Shown: piece after piece, positions 8,474 through 17,266 of the stretch | Position numbering within the stretch: the first letter of the stretch is position 1 | How the letters are laid out: every line of letters starts with the position of its first letter | Assembly: GCF_000153205.1 (NCBI RefSeq) | Contig: NZ_CH672427.1 | Coordinates: forward strand, 1,477,462 to 1,536,968 | Direction: 5' to 3' | DNA: 59,507 nt | Source: Nitrococcus mobilis Nb-231 | GTDB lineage: Bacteria > Pseudomonadota > Gammaproteobacteria > Nitrococcales > Nitrococcaceae | The notes under the pieces: model-generated | What the model was told of the DNA's origin: nothing | Seen by the model: only the letters and a program-made list of their open reading frames with translations | Database searches by the model: none | Position numbers and translations under genes: made by a program

Positions 8474-9607
8474 TCAGCCGGTGAGCGTGACTCCGAACAC
8501 CCAACCAATGCCATAAGTAAGCGCAGCCGCGCCCATACCGAATAGCAGCTGTCGAATGCCAGAGTGGAGCGCACTTCGCCCGGTTAGCAAGGTGATCGCT
8601 GCACCAATACCGAACAGGCCAAACGCGCTGCACAGGAGGCTTGCGCTAGTGGCTGGCAGACCTGTCAGAAAAAAGAATGGTAGCACCGGCAGGCTCGCAC
8701 CCACGGCGAACAGCATAAAGGAGGCAAACGCAGCGGTTTTAGGCGAGCCGCCGAGCGCGTGTGGGTCAATGCCAAGCTCTTCGCGCGTCAACGCATTCAA
8801 CGCATTGTCTTTATCGGCGATAAGCCGTGCTGCCAGCGCTTTGGCCTCCTCCTCGGGCAAGCCTTTCGCCTGGTAAATAAGCGCGAGTTCGGCCTCCTCT
8901 TCCTCAGGCATCTCGGCCAGCTCTTCCGCCTCAGCCCGAATCTGCTGCTCATAGAGCTCGCGAGAGCTCGTTACCGATATCCACTCACCTAGCGCCATTG
9001 AAATCGCGCCGGCCAGCAAACCGGCCAGTCCGGTAATCAGAATAGTCCGACTGCCAACCGATGCGCCCGCCACACCCATGATTAAGCTAAGATTGGAGAC
9101 AAGCCCATCATTTGCCCCGAGCACAGCCGCACGTAGCGCGTTGCCGCCAACCCTGTCATGGCGGCCTTCCATCCGTGCGATCGTCGCCCCTTCGATCCCC
9201 TGCTGACCCACGGTGACGCTGATCGCTCTGAGCAGCCTGCGATGATAGCTCTCGTCGTTCGGCAAGCGGGTGTGGCGCGATTCGGGCTGGCGTTTATAGG
9301 AGCCGTGCTCAGCGCTCTCCAATCTAATCGCCGTCGGCAGCACGAACTCAGCGCCGAAACGACGTGCCAATCTGATCAGCATGCGTGAGCGCCAAGTCGG
9401 GTCCAACTGCGGCGCCACCGCGGCGCGGCGCCGTAACTGCACGCGCCAGAACCGGGCATGATGCTCCTCGATTCGCGCCATTCGCGCGTAAACTTCCTTG
9501 AGTTGGGGGCGATCCTCCACCTCGGAAAGCGCGTTATACAAAGCTGCGCTATCGATTTCCCGCTGCAAGTTCTCATGCAGCCGTTTGAGATCTTTTTTAT
9601 GCTCCAT
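8474..9607 (-). CDS. MbfA-type protein: rubrerythrin-like domain fused to VIT1/CCC1 iron transporter
   Basis: The first 60 or so residues form a ferritin-like diiron segment (LQREIDSAALYNAL and RIEEHHARFW, with the Glu and Glu-x-x-His ligands). A linker leads to a VIT1/CCC1 membrane domain from about residue 145: NALRAAVLGANDGLVSN, then GAISMALGEWISVTSSRELYE. An acidic cytosolic helix pair rich in glutamate (EELAEMPEEEEAELAL) follows, and then three C-terminal membrane segments. This is the architecture of membrane-bound ferritin MbfA, which exports iron and protects against peroxide in alphaproteobacteria. Length (377) is slightly above MbfA. The ribosome site is weak. It is convergent with a hemerythrin-like gene, suggesting a shared iron/oxygen theme. 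Confidence 0.85.
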   Translation of the reverse strand: MEHKKDLKRLHENLQREIDSAALYNALSEVEDRPQLKEVYARMARIEEHHARFWRVQLRRRAAVAPQLDPTWRSRMLIRLARRFGAEFVLPTAIRLESAEHGSYKRQPESRHTRLPNDESYHRRLLRAISVTVGQQGIEGATIARMEGRHDRVGGNALRAAVLGANDGLVSNLSLIMGVAGASVGSRTILITGLAGLLAGAISMALGEWISVTSSRELYEQQIRAEAEELAEMPEEEEAELALIYQAKGLPEEEAKALAARLIADKDNALNALTREELGIDPHALGGSPKTAAFASFMLFAVGASLPVLPFFFLTGLPATSASLLCSAFGLFGIGAAITLLTGRSALHSGIRQLLFGMGAAALTYGIGWVFGVTLTG

Positions 9608-9737
9608 TCAACGGCCGCTCGTATAGATGAGATCGCATGCTATAGCGAATGCATGACAGCACACGGCCAAGATAAGCTTACGGCGGGAACCGTGATGCCA
9701 TGCCGTTGCCCACGTCATGCCAGTGCTCCCGGCTGGC

Positions 9738-10862
9738 TCACGGCGCGGAAAGGCTATCCGGTGGCTCCCTGGAACAGATCAGAGTCTGATTGCCGCCCCT
9801 GGCGAAGGCTTTGTCCGCCGCCCACCGTGCTCGCCCGATTACCGCCCACAGCCCCTCTCCAGGCTGATAGTCGCTTACCCCGATGGAGGGTGTGAGTCGC
9901 AACGATGGATCGAGCCCCTTGAACCGGCAGTTCTCGACCTGCTCTCGCAGACGCTCAGCCTGTTCGGCGGCGGCCACTTCTTGGGTATCGGGCATGATAA
10001 TCAGAAATTCCTCGCCACTATAGCGGCCCAGTTCGTCGACAGCTCGCAACACTCGGGTCAAGCCGTGAGCTACCTGACAGAGGACTTGATCACCCGCGCT
10101 ATAGCCGAATTGTTGGTTGACACGCCCGAATTCATCGAGATCGAGCATGCATACAGAGAACGGCAAACCGAGCCGGTCGGAACGCACCCGCTCTTGCTCG
10201 AGAAGACAGAGAATATTGCGCCGATTATTGACTCCGGTGAGCTCGTCATACACTGCCAGGTCATGCGCTTTCTCGCGCGCTTGCTGCAATGCCACTTGAT
10301 ATTCTCGCATTTGCTGGCGCAGCCGGCCGACATAGCCAGCGAAGAAGCCCCCACAGGGAACCAGTACGGCAAACGCTAGCCATTGCAATAGCTCGACGGG
10401 CAAATCCGTAGACTCCGGATGCCTGTAATAAACGAACGCGATGACCCCGCCATAACACAACAGCGCGAACAGCCCCAAGGCCATGAATTGCCGGGTCCGC
10501 AATCGAAAAACTCCGAACAGCAACAGCACGACGTAGAGCAACAATAAGGCCCCTCGGCCCGTGTTCACCTCGATGAGCGTGAGCGTCATTAAAAGGCAAG
10601 CCGCAACCATCTGAAATCCGGTCAAACTCGGATCATGCCAACGTTCATTGCGGCCGCTGCGTAGAATCAGAAATACGATTGAGTTGACAGCAAAGATGGC
10701 GGCGATCGTAAGCAACCAATTGCGAAAATCCATGAACCCCTGGAGCACATAAAGCGCCAGCAAACCGATAATCACCGCGTACACTAAACCCGCCATCAGA
10801 AAGCGCTTCACACGCAGCGCCTGATTCCGATCATAGCGAGGGATAATTTCAAAAAGCGTCAT
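9738..10862 (-). CDS. Membrane-anchored GGDEF diguanylate cyclase
   Basis: This 374-residue protein has an N-terminal block of about six hydrophobic helices (residues 22-175), a short coiled linker (VGRLRQQMREYQVALQQAREKA) and a GGDEF domain. The domain starts at DELTGVNNRRN, has the metal-binding MLDLDEFGRVNQQ, and carries the active-site loop as RYSGEEF. The first glycine is serine, a variant found in many active cyclases. RAVD lies five residues before it, matching the RxxD inhibitory site for product feedback. It should make cyclic di-GMP from GTP at the inner membrane. The signal sensed by the membrane block is unknown. A possible 55-codon ORF lies just upstream on the same strand. Confidence 0.9.
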   Translation of the reverse strand: MTLFEIIPRYDRNQALRVKRFLMAGLVYAVIIGLLALYVLQGFMDFRNWLLTIAAIFAVNSIVFLILRSGRNERWHDPSLTGFQMVAACLLMTLTLIEVNTGRGALLLLYVVLLLFGVFRLRTRQFMALGLFALLCYGGVIAFVYYRHPESTDLPVELLQWLAFAVLVPCGGFFAGYVGRLRQQMREYQVALQQAREKAHDLAVYDELTGVNNRRNILCLLEQERVRSDRLGLPFSVCMLDLDEFGRVNQQFGYSAGDQVLCQVAHGLTRVLRAVDELGRYSGEEFLIIMPDTQEVAAAEQAERLREQVENCRFKGLDPSLRLTPSIGVSDYQPGEGLWAVIGRARWAADKAFARGGNQTLICSREPPDSLSAP

Positions 10863-10871
10863 CGCGTCAGC

Positions 10872-11039
10872 TCACAGCTTCATGACAAAATGTATTTGTT
10901 GCCGGAGTTTTACCTTCCGGCATAATTTCGTCTGGACGGCTGTAGCATGCACTACCGCATCCCGTTTGCGACCGGACGAAAGCAACAAAACGCCGTGAAG
11001 CCACTCCAGGGCGGCATGGAAACTCTGGGTCTGGCTCAT
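10872..11039 (-). CDS. Possible small protein, 55 residues
   Basis: A short frame, MSQTQSFHAALEWLHGVLLL through a basic second half to HFVMKL, ends 9 bp before the diguanylate cyclase start and could be coupled to it. It begins with a helix that is hydrophobic on one face and then becomes Arg/Lys-rich. There is no recognisable family, and the ribosome site is poor (GGTAAG at a short distance). A small inverted repeat (TGCCGGA/TCCGGCA) lies within it. It may be only part of a long leader. Confidence 0.22.
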   Translation of the reverse strand: MSQTQSFHAALEWLHGVLLLSSGRKRDAVVHATAVQTKLCRKVKLRQQIHFVMKL

Positions 11040-11111
11040 AAAACTTACCGGTTTCGAAGCGGCCCTATTTGAGCACCCTTTAGGTACCCGGCCGACCCCG
11101 TCCGTAGTCTC

Positions 11112-11717
11112 TCAGTGGTCTGCACCCTGGTTTTCTATCGCCTCCTCCAACTGGCGTCGCAGTTGCATACGCATTTTCGCGTAGCGTTGGATCAACGCCT
11201 CGGCGTCAGGGTTCTCCTTTTCCATCGCTTGGCGCACCTGCTTCTGATAATTTTCTCGTGCTTGCTGTACCTCTTCGTTGGCCATAGCCTCACGCTGAGC
11301 CGCCATCAAACGAGCCTGAGTTTGCCGATAATCGGTAAGCAAGCGTTTTTTCTGCTCGGGATCGACGCTCTCGGCACGCAGCTTGCTCGTAAGCTCTTTG
11401 AGATGCGCCATCTCCTGCTCCGGCTGGTAACCGGCCGCTTCCATCGTATTGAGAACAAGATGGCGCAGCTTATCTTCTTGGCCTTGTAACGACGGATTAT
11501 TTTTTCGGGCGGCGGCGGTGATCTCCGCGAGCTGCCGGTGCAACCCCTCAAGTTCCTTGCGAGTATCCAAAAGTTTCTGTCGTTCCGGTTCGCTCAATGC
11601 GTTGAGCAAAATCTCACTCTTGCTCTGTGCAACCGCGAAATCCAGGGTGCAAAGCATTCCTAGGAACAATAACGCGGTCGCTAGCAGCAAACGGCGGGGC
11701 GTAGCAGCATGTCGCAT
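11112..11717 (-). CDS. Periplasmic coiled-coil protein, unassigned
   Basis: The 201-residue precursor has a signal peptide (MRHAATPRRLLLATALLFLG ... DFAVAQ, cleavage near residue 30). The mature part is almost entirely helical and charged, with heptad-like runs such as LEGLHRQLAEITAAARKN, EMAHLKELTSKLRAE and LMAAQREAMANEEVQQARENYQ, and there is no cysteine in it. The composition suggests an extended coiled coil in the periplasm. I do not recognise a named family. It sits between a diguanylate cyclase and cardiolipin synthase genes on the same strand but is separated by about 250 bp on one side, so an operon is uncertain. A small palindromic element lies just upstream of its start. Confidence 0.7.
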   Translation of the reverse strand: MRHAATPRRLLLATALLFLGMLCTLDFAVAQSKSEILLNALSEPERQKLLDTRKELEGLHRQLAEITAAARKNNPSLQGQEDKLRHLVLNTMEAAGYQPEQEMAHLKELTSKLRAESVDPEQKKRLLTDYRQTQARLMAAQREAMANEEVQQARENYQKQVRQAMEKENPDAEALIQRYAKMRMQLRRQLEEAIENQGADH

Positions 11718-11745
11718 TCGATACGGCCTCTCTCTAAGCGATTTA

Positions 11746-11817
11746 GAGCGTGTTATGAACCAAATACGAAAGACTATTTTTAAATCAGCAGGTTACTCTG
11801 AAGTGCATAACACGTTC
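11746..11817. repeat. 72-bp TA-flanked inverted-repeat element (MITE-like)
   Basis: The ends GAGCGTGTTATGAAC and, on the other strand, GAACGTGTTATGCAC match at 13 of 15 positions, and both are flanked by TA. The interior is AT-rich and non-coding. The terminal GARCSTGTT pattern is the same as that of the IS5-family copy at 28.8 kb and of the element at 39.9 kb, suggesting a non-autonomous derivative. It lies in the leader or promoter region of the upstream-facing periplasmic protein gene, so it could affect its expression. Confidence 0.65.
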
Positions 11818-11887
11818 TAAGGAATGAATCCAGAAAATAAAGATGATTTTTCGAACTTGGGCTGTCTCTCAGAGACTTCGCTCAGAC

Positions 11888-13033
11888 TCAAAGCCAGCCT
11901 CTAATCAACCAGCCAATGGTCTCGACAAGGCGTTGAAACAGGGGACGCGCGGCCCAGCCGCGGTGGTGCACCTCTGCCGAACCCTGTAGATCACGTCGAA
12001 AATGTTCCTCTAACTCACGGCAAAGTGCCGGATCAGCAGAAATGAGATTGAGCTCGTAATTGTGCCGTGAGCTGCGATAGTCGAGATTAGACGTCCCGAC
12101 CATGCACCATTCCCCATCGGCCAGCACAATTTTGGCATGGAGCATCCGCGGTAGGTATTCGAAAATACGCACCCCCTCATCCAGCAGTTTCGCGTAGACG
12201 GCGCACGAAGCCCAGCGTGTTAATTGAACGTCCGATTTGTGAGGAACGAGCATGCGCACATCCACACCCCGCTGCGCCGCTCGGATCAGACGTCGTTGCA
12301 TATGCTGATCCGGCACGAAGTAGGGCGTGCTCACCCAGAGCCGGAGTCGAGCGCTCTCCAGAATATCGTCGACGAAGTAGCGCAAGCGTTGCCGTGTATA
12401 GCTGTTGTGATTGGAGGCGAGCACATCGGTGGCCGGAAGCCGCAGCGCATGATGATATCGCCAGCGCTGATACCAAAACAAATCAAACAGCGCTTCGGCC
12501 TCGCGCGCCAATGCGCCCTCGAAATGAACATGTGTGTCGCGCCAACGCTCGGACCCGGTGTGGACGCGGGAACTCTGCTCATGAATGTTGAAACCGCCGA
12601 GGAAGGCGTAATGCCGATCGATCACCAGCAATTTGCGGTGATTCCGACGGTTATAGCGCAAGGGATGGCGCCATTGCCAACGATGGAAACGACGCACTTG
12701 TACGCCGGCGACCCGTAACTCTTTCTCCGTACGGCGCGGAAAACACCCCAGCGAACCGAAGGCGTCGACCAACAATCTGACTTTCACACCGGATTCTGCC
12801 CGCTCGGCAAGGGCGCGGCTAAAGCGCCGCCCCACCGCATCATCGGCATAAATGTAGGTCTCCAGGCTGATGCTGCGGCGAGCGGACCGAATGGCCGAGA
12901 GCATGGCGTGATAGAGCTCATCCCCCTCGATGTAGACACGCTTTGGAAACACCGCCGTGACACAATCCCGCATGCCCGTTAGCGCACGGCTTGCCGCTCC
13001 CCTGCCCATGGTGCGACGTATGGACTTCTCCAT
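11888..13033 (-). CDS. Cardiolipin synthase / phospholipase D-like protein (ClsB type)
   Basis: This is a 381-residue phospholipase D superfamily enzyme with two HKD motifs: HRKLLVID near residue 150 and HAKIVLAD near residue 315. Each is followed by the usual glycine-rich turn (FLGGFN and MVGTSNLD). It lacks the N-terminal membrane pair of ClsA, like ClsB, which condenses phospholipid headgroups to cardiolipin at the inner membrane. The frame is open for 69 more codons upstream, but that part has no homology and includes a low-complexity Arg-rich tract. The start at 13033 (MEKSIRRTMGRG) is therefore preferred. One further in-frame ATG lies close downstream. Confidence 0.85.
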   Translation of the reverse strand: MEKSIRRTMGRGAASRALTGMRDCVTAVFPKRVYIEGDELYHAMLSAIRSARRSISLETYIYADDAVGRRFSRALAERAESGVKVRLLVDAFGSLGCFPRRTEKELRVAGVQVRRFHRWQWRHPLRYNRRNHRKLLVIDRHYAFLGGFNIHEQSSRVHTGSERWRDTHVHFEGALAREAEALFDLFWYQRWRYHHALRLPATDVLASNHNSYTRQRLRYFVDDILESARLRLWVSTPYFVPDQHMQRRLIRAAQRGVDVRMLVPHKSDVQLTRWASCAVYAKLLDEGVRIFEYLPRMLHAKIVLADGEWCMVGTSNLDYRSSRHNYELNLISADPALCRELEEHFRRDLQGSAEVHHRGWAARPLFQRLVETIGWLIRGWL

Positions 13034-13454
13034 GGCCTGTTTTCCGGCGGCTATGATTTCCAGCACTGAACAGAAACCGCCTCCATGAATTAGATGAGGC
13101 GGTCTGCGCTCGCTGCCTCCCTCGCTCGCGCGGCTCCAACACGTGGGGTTGTAGTCCACTTTCCCAATACCAAACGCAAGGCGAGCGTTTCCGGTAATTC
13201 TCCTGATTATGATTATGGGCGTGGGGAAAGCGATCCTCAAGCGACCGAATCTGCAAAGTATAAAAACTCTATGGACCAGGCCAAAAATAGTGGAACTCCG
13301 CCGGGGAGCTCAGCAAGTGTTCAACGCAGGCTGCCCCACAGTCGTCGATCTCGCCGCGCCTCGCCTAGCGCCACACTGGCAGCTGCAACCCGAGTGTCCA
13401 ACAAGCCAGCCGTGCGATTCACTGCCCTGGCACGAGTTTCCGCCTGCCACCGGG
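13034..13454. other. Intergenic stretch without a convincing gene
   Basis: A 98-codon plus-strand ORF (13209-13505) contains VELRRGAQQVFNAGCPTVV and ends inside the facing radical SAM gene. I do not recognise it, and its start has no clear ribosome site. It could be a short orphan gene or chance. The rest holds the upstream region of the cardiolipin synthase gene. Confidence 0.3.
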
Positions 13455-14534
13455 CTAGAACAACGCTTGCTGCGATCCCGCCTGACGTGGCGGGATGAAC
13501 TGTGAGCAGTCAAGATCAAGGCGGCGCTGATTGAGGGCCAACCGCTTGCAGGCGAGCTCGAAGCGCTTGCCGATGAGTTGGGCAAAAATGCCCTTGCCGC
13601 GCATGCGGGTGCCGAACTCGGCTTGGTAGGCTTTCCCCTCCCGCATTTGCCTCACCAGGCTCATGATATGTCGGGCTTTGAGCGGCGCATGTACACTCAG
13701 CCACTCTTGGAAGATCCCATTGACCTCGAGCGGAAGGCGCAGGAGCACATAGCCGGCCGCCTGCGCGCCGGCTTCCCGCACTGCCGCGAGCACCGCCTCC
13801 AACTCCGAGTCATTAAGTGCCGGGATTACCGGCGCAAATAGCACCGTTACCGGAATACCTGCCTCCGACAAGGTTTTAATGGCTCGCAATCGCCGAGCGG
13901 GTGCCGTCGCTCGCGGCTCGAGCCGACGGCTGAGTTCGGCATCCAGCGAGGTGACGGAGAACGCAACCTGGGCGAGCTTGCGTCGTGCCATCGGCATCAG
14001 CAAATCAATGTCCCGTTCGACGAGTGACGATTTGGTGACGATAACCACCGGATGGCGGCAGTCATGCAGCACCTGCAGAATCCCGCGGGTGAGTTGCAGC
14101 CTTCGCTCCACCGGTTGGTAGGGGTCGGTATTGGCGCCCAGCGCAATGACATCGGCTCTATAGCTCGTCTTTGCCAGCTCCTTTTTTAGAAGCTCTGCGG
14201 CAGCAAACTTCGCAAAGATCTTGCTTTCAAAATCGAGGCCGGGCGACAACCCGAGGTAGGCGTGCGTGGGACGGGCGAAGCAGTAGGCGCACGCGTGCTC
14301 ACAACCCCGGAACGGATTGATCGAGCGATCAAATGGAACATCCGGTGACTCGTTATAGGTAATGATCGAACGGCTTACATCTCTGAAAACTTCAGTACGC
14401 AGCTTGTCAGGCTCCGCACCGTCACCTACCCAACCATCATCGACGGATTCCACCGTCATGGCGCTATAACGAGAGGGAGGGCTGCTGATCGCGCCCCGAC
14501 CTTTGCTAGGCTGCTTCAGGTTCTGTCCGGACAT
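13455..14534 (-). CDS. PA0069-family radical SAM protein
   Basis: This 359-residue protein carries the radical SAM cluster motif CEHACAYCFAR near residue 90, in the context NPFRGCEHACAYC. It belongs to the SPL-like (spore photoproduct lyase related) PA0069 family. Other family marks are GLDFESKIFAKF, VIALGANTDPYQPVERRL and VVIVTKSSLVERDIDLL. The C-terminal FGTRMRGKGIFAQLIGKRFELA is typical. The reaction is not known for this family. The start is taken at the ATG after AAGGGGCAGG rather than at a TTG seven codons earlier. It stands alone, divergent from ccmA. Confidence 0.88.
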   Translation of the reverse strand: MSGQNLKQPSKGRGAISSPPSRYSAMTVESVDDGWVGDGAEPDKLRTEVFRDVSRSIITYNESPDVPFDRSINPFRGCEHACAYCFARPTHAYLGLSPGLDFESKIFAKFAAAELLKKELAKTSYRADVIALGANTDPYQPVERRLQLTRGILQVLHDCRHPVVIVTKSSLVERDIDLLMPMARRKLAQVAFSVTSLDAELSRRLEPRATAPARRLRAIKTLSEAGIPVTVLFAPVIPALNDSELEAVLAAVREAGAQAAGYVLLRLPLEVNGIFQEWLSVHAPLKARHIMSLVRQMREGKAYQAEFGTRMRGKGIFAQLIGKRFELACKRLALNQRRLDLDCSQFIPPRQAGSQQALF

Positions 14535-14740
14535 GTCGACCTGCCCCTTAGCCAATACCCTTTACGATGCCTCATCCATCATACTGTCGAGCGCGGGTCC
14601 ATCCATGGATAAAACCAATCCCGGCGACGACCGGATGCATCCGTTCAGCAATCAACTCCGCCCCGGAGACCGGCTTTGTAATGCATACTTGGCTCCGGAA
14701 GGCTTTTCGGCGAGGATAGCGGCTTTCTAGCGCGATCATA

Positions 14741-15358
14741 ATGAGCATGCTGCGGATTGAAAAACTGACGATCTCGCGTGGCGAGCGAATTCTGGCAACC
14801 GATCTGAATTTCCAAGTCAAACCTGGAGAAGCGCTCGTTGCCGAAGGCCCAAACGGTTCGGGAAAAACCACTCTGCTCAGAACGCTGGCGACGCTAAGCC
14901 CGCCATTGCGCGGCACGATTTACTGGCAGGACCATGCACTTAGCGACATCACCGAAGTCTATCGCAGCAAGATGCTGTTTTTGGGGCATACGCCCGCCGT
15001 CAAGCTCGATCTGACCCCGGAGGAGAACCTCAAAGTCTATGCGCGGCTTGCTGGCGCCGTTACCGAACCCAGTGCCGCCCTTGAGTGCCTGGGCATCCGG
15101 CGCTACGCAGCCACGCTCTGCCGGCACCTCTCCGCTGGGCAGCTACGCCGGGTCGCCTTGGCTCGACTCATACTTACAGCCGCGCCGCTATGGATACTCG
15201 ATGAGCCGTTCACTGCCCTCGACAGACAAACGATCGATGGGCTATCCAGTTTGTTGGAGGAGCACCTTGCCGAAGGCGGATCAGCAATCATCACCACGCA
15301 TCAACAACTGTCCCTCGGACGAGCAAGCGTTGCCAGACTCCCACTCGGCACCGGCTGA
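14741..15358 (+). CDS. ccmA: Heme exporter ATP-binding protein CcmA
   Basis: This 205-residue ABC ATPase powers release of holo-CcmE from the CcmABCD complex in system I cytochrome c maturation. The Walker A motif is GPNGSGKTTLLRTLA (about residue 37). The signature LSAGQLRRVALARL is near 130, and Walker B WILDEPFTALD near 150, followed by the H-loop ITTHQQ. Length fits the family. The 3' end overlaps the start of ccmB. Unusually, ccmC and the remaining ccm genes do not follow on this strand but face it. Confidence 0.93.
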   Translation: MSMLRIEKLTISRGERILATDLNFQVKPGEALVAEGPNGSGKTTLLRTLATLSPPLRGTIYWQDHALSDITEVYRSKMLFLGHTPAVKLDLTPEENLKVYARLAGAVTEPSAALECLGIRRYAATLCRHLSAGQLRRVALARLILTAAPLWILDEPFTALDRQTIDGLSSLLEEHLAEGGSAIITTHQQLSLGRASVARLPLGTG

Positions 15359-16034
15359 ACAGACCCTGAGGTCCGCTTTCTTCGCCGTGCTGCTACGCGA
15401 CCTACTGCTGGCCAATCGTTCCCGGGCGGATTATTTGAATCCTGTGGTTTTCTTTCTGCTAATAGCTACGCTGTTTCCGCTGGCAGTGAGCATCGCCCCC
15501 GAGAATTTGCGCGCCATCGGACCCGGCGTGTTCTGGGTTGCGGCTGTGCTGGCCTCGGTACTGTCGATGGAGCAACTGTTCCGCTCGGATTTCGACGACG
15601 GCACTCTGGAGCAGTTCGCCATCGCGCCACAAGCCTTGTCGATCGTTGTCCTTGCCAAGTTGCTGGCTCACTGGCTAGTCACAGCGTTGCCCTTGATATT
15701 GGTCTCGCCCTTGCTGGTACTGTTCTATCAATTACCGGTATCGAGCGTAGCCGTAGCCATGCTGACTCTTGCCGCCGGAACGCCGGCTATCACCGCCACC
15801 GGTGCACTCGGCGTGGCACTAACGGTCAGCGTTCGCCGCGGTGGCGTGCTTCTGTCTCTGCTCGTGCTGCCACTTTATGTCCCTGTGCTGATATTCGGTG
15901 CTTCGGCGATTGATCAGGCGGCCCATGGTCTACCGATCCAAGGACCGCTACTGTTTCTCTCGGCACTTTCGGTGCTGAGCATTTCACTAATGCCCTGGGC
16001 CATAGCGGCTGCGCTGCGGATAACGCTCGAATAA
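15330..16034 (+). CDS. ccmB: Heme exporter permease CcmB
   Basis: This is the integral membrane partner of CcmA, with six hydrophobic helices. Family marks are AFFAVLLRDLLLANRSRADYLNPVVFF at the N-terminus (about residues 14-40), MEQLFRSDFDDGTLEQ and, in the middle, LLVLPLYVPVLIFGA. No ATG lies near the start. The frame offers TTG at 15330 (used here, after GGACGAG, 234 residues) or CTG at 15366, which would give the more typical 222 residues. Either way the gene overlaps or nearly abuts ccmA, implying translational coupling. It ends 8 bp from the convergent ccmI stop. Confidence 0.88.
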   Translation: MPDSHSAPAEQTLRSAFFAVLLRDLLLANRSRADYLNPVVFFLLIATLFPLAVSIAPENLRAIGPGVFWVAAVLASVLSMEQLFRSDFDDGTLEQFAIAPQALSIVVLAKLLAHWLVTALPLILVSPLLVLFYQLPVSSVAVAMLTLAAGTPAITATGALGVALTVSVRRGGVLLSLLVLPLYVPVLIFGASAIDQAAHGLPIQGPLLFLSALSVLSISLMPWAIAAALRITLE

Positions 16035-16042
16035 CCTGCTGG

Positions 16043-17266
16043 CTAGATGCGGGAGTTCATCACCAAGGTGACGGGCTTATCTGCGTCAGTTCGAATCGGC
16101 CCGCTGCTACCTTGCACGTTGCCCGCCTTAGGGGTCGCCTCCCCATCGGGCGATACTCGGGCCACGACCCGCACCTGCCGAAAAGCGGAGAGCTTCGCAC
16201 CACTGGCGAGTGCTTGGGAATCATCGAGAGTCACAGTCTGCGGCAGCCGGCCGACCGTAGTCCGAACGACGGCCAGCGGCATCCGCGGCCCGTTGATGGC
16301 TCGGGCGAATACGAATACGGGCGTCTCAGCGGCAAATTCATGAGCGAATTTTGGATCGAGCCGTACCGATACCTTGATGCGGGTATCCCCCGCTGCGACG
16401 GGAGGCACCGCCGCTTTCTCAGCCAATTCCCCGGACTGCCCAAGGGCACCACGAATGGCTTCGGCCACCGCGCTGTCGGCGGGCACCGTCGCTAGTGCAG
16501 CTCGCCAGCGTTCCGTTGCCAGCGCCTGATCGCCCTTCTGCTGCGCAGCGACTCCGGAGAGCCAAAGCGCCAAAGTATTTCCCGGGTCCAGCTGCAATGC
16601 GCTGGAAAGTAGCTGCGCCGGCTCACCATCAAAGCGCCCGTCTGCCGCACGGGCAAGTGCCTGGGCACGCTCCGCAAGCACCGGTGCGGAATCACCCAGC
16701 GCGTCTTGTGCCTTTTTGAAGGCTACGGCGGCATCTTGGTGACGACCAAGAAGCATATAGGCCCGCCCCAGTACGAGCCAGCCTTTACCGTCCTCCGGCT
16801 GTTGCTGCAAATGCGCTTTCAGTTGCGCAAGTTGCTTCTCTACGAACTCCATTTGAGTTTGTGCACTGGCGTGGAGGACATCAAGCGATGCGCCACTCGG
16901 CACATTCGGCAGACCATTCCAGGCATAGAACCCGCCGATGACCGCCGGCACCAAAAACAAGCTCACAACAACAGCAGGCAAACGGCTACGAGGCCGACTA
17001 CCGACAATCCCGACACCCGCCTCCTCGCCTACATCATCCAGGAGCTGGCGATCGATCTCCGCGCGTGCGACAGCAAAGTTCTGTTGTGAGATCGTGCCGG
17101 CATCACGTTCTTCTTCGAGCTCACGGATACGACGCCGATAGATCGCGATATTCGCTTCCGCTGCACCGGCTCCAAAGCGCCTCGTACCCCTTACGATCGG
17201 CGCAACGATAAGGAGAATCGCCAGCAGCGTCATCAGCGCCGCGATGATCCAGAAAACTATGCTCAT
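16043..17266 (-). CDS. ccmI: Cytochrome c maturation protein CcmI
   Basis: This 407-residue apocytochrome chaperone starts with two membrane segments (residues 3-23 and about 95-113) joined by a cytosolic helix (RRRIRELEEERDAGTI). A periplasmic TPR region follows: EDGKGWLVLGRAYMLLGRHQDAAVAFKKA near residue 155, and then further repeats. The C-terminal beta domain (IKVSVRLDPKFAHEF ... MPLAVVRTT) is typical of gammaproteobacterial CcmI/CycH. It is the last gene of the minus-strand operon and overlaps ccmH by 4 bp. Confidence 0.92.
   Translation of the reverse strand: MSIVFWIIAALMTLLAILLIVAPIVRGTRRFGAGAAEANIAIYRRRIRELEEERDAGTISQQNFAVARAEIDRQLLDDVGEEAGVGIVGSRPRSRLPAVVVSLFLVPAVIGGFYAWNGLPNVPSGASLDVLHASAQTQMEFVEKQLAQLKAHLQQQPEDGKGWLVLGRAYMLLGRHQDAAVAFKKAQDALGDSAPVLAERAQALARAADGRFDGEPAQLLSSALQLDPGNTLALWLSGVAAQQKGDQALATERWRAALATVPADSAVAEAIRGALGQSGELAEKAAVPPVAAGDTRIKVSVRLDPKFAHEFAAETPVFVFARAINGPRMPLAVVRTTVGRLPQTVTLDDSQALASGAKLSAFRQVRVVARVSPDGEATPKAGNVQGSSGPIRTDADKPVTLVMNSRI

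Noticed and set aside
10863-11111. A cyclic di-GMP riboswitch upstream of the diguanylate cyclase
   Set aside because: Neither strand shows the conserved GEMM core elements; only a short hairpin is present.
13209-13505. 98-codon plus-strand frame between cardiolipin synthase and radical SAM genes
   Set aside because: Runs into the radical SAM gene on the other strand, with no recognisable motif and no clear ribosome site; recorded only as an intergenic note.
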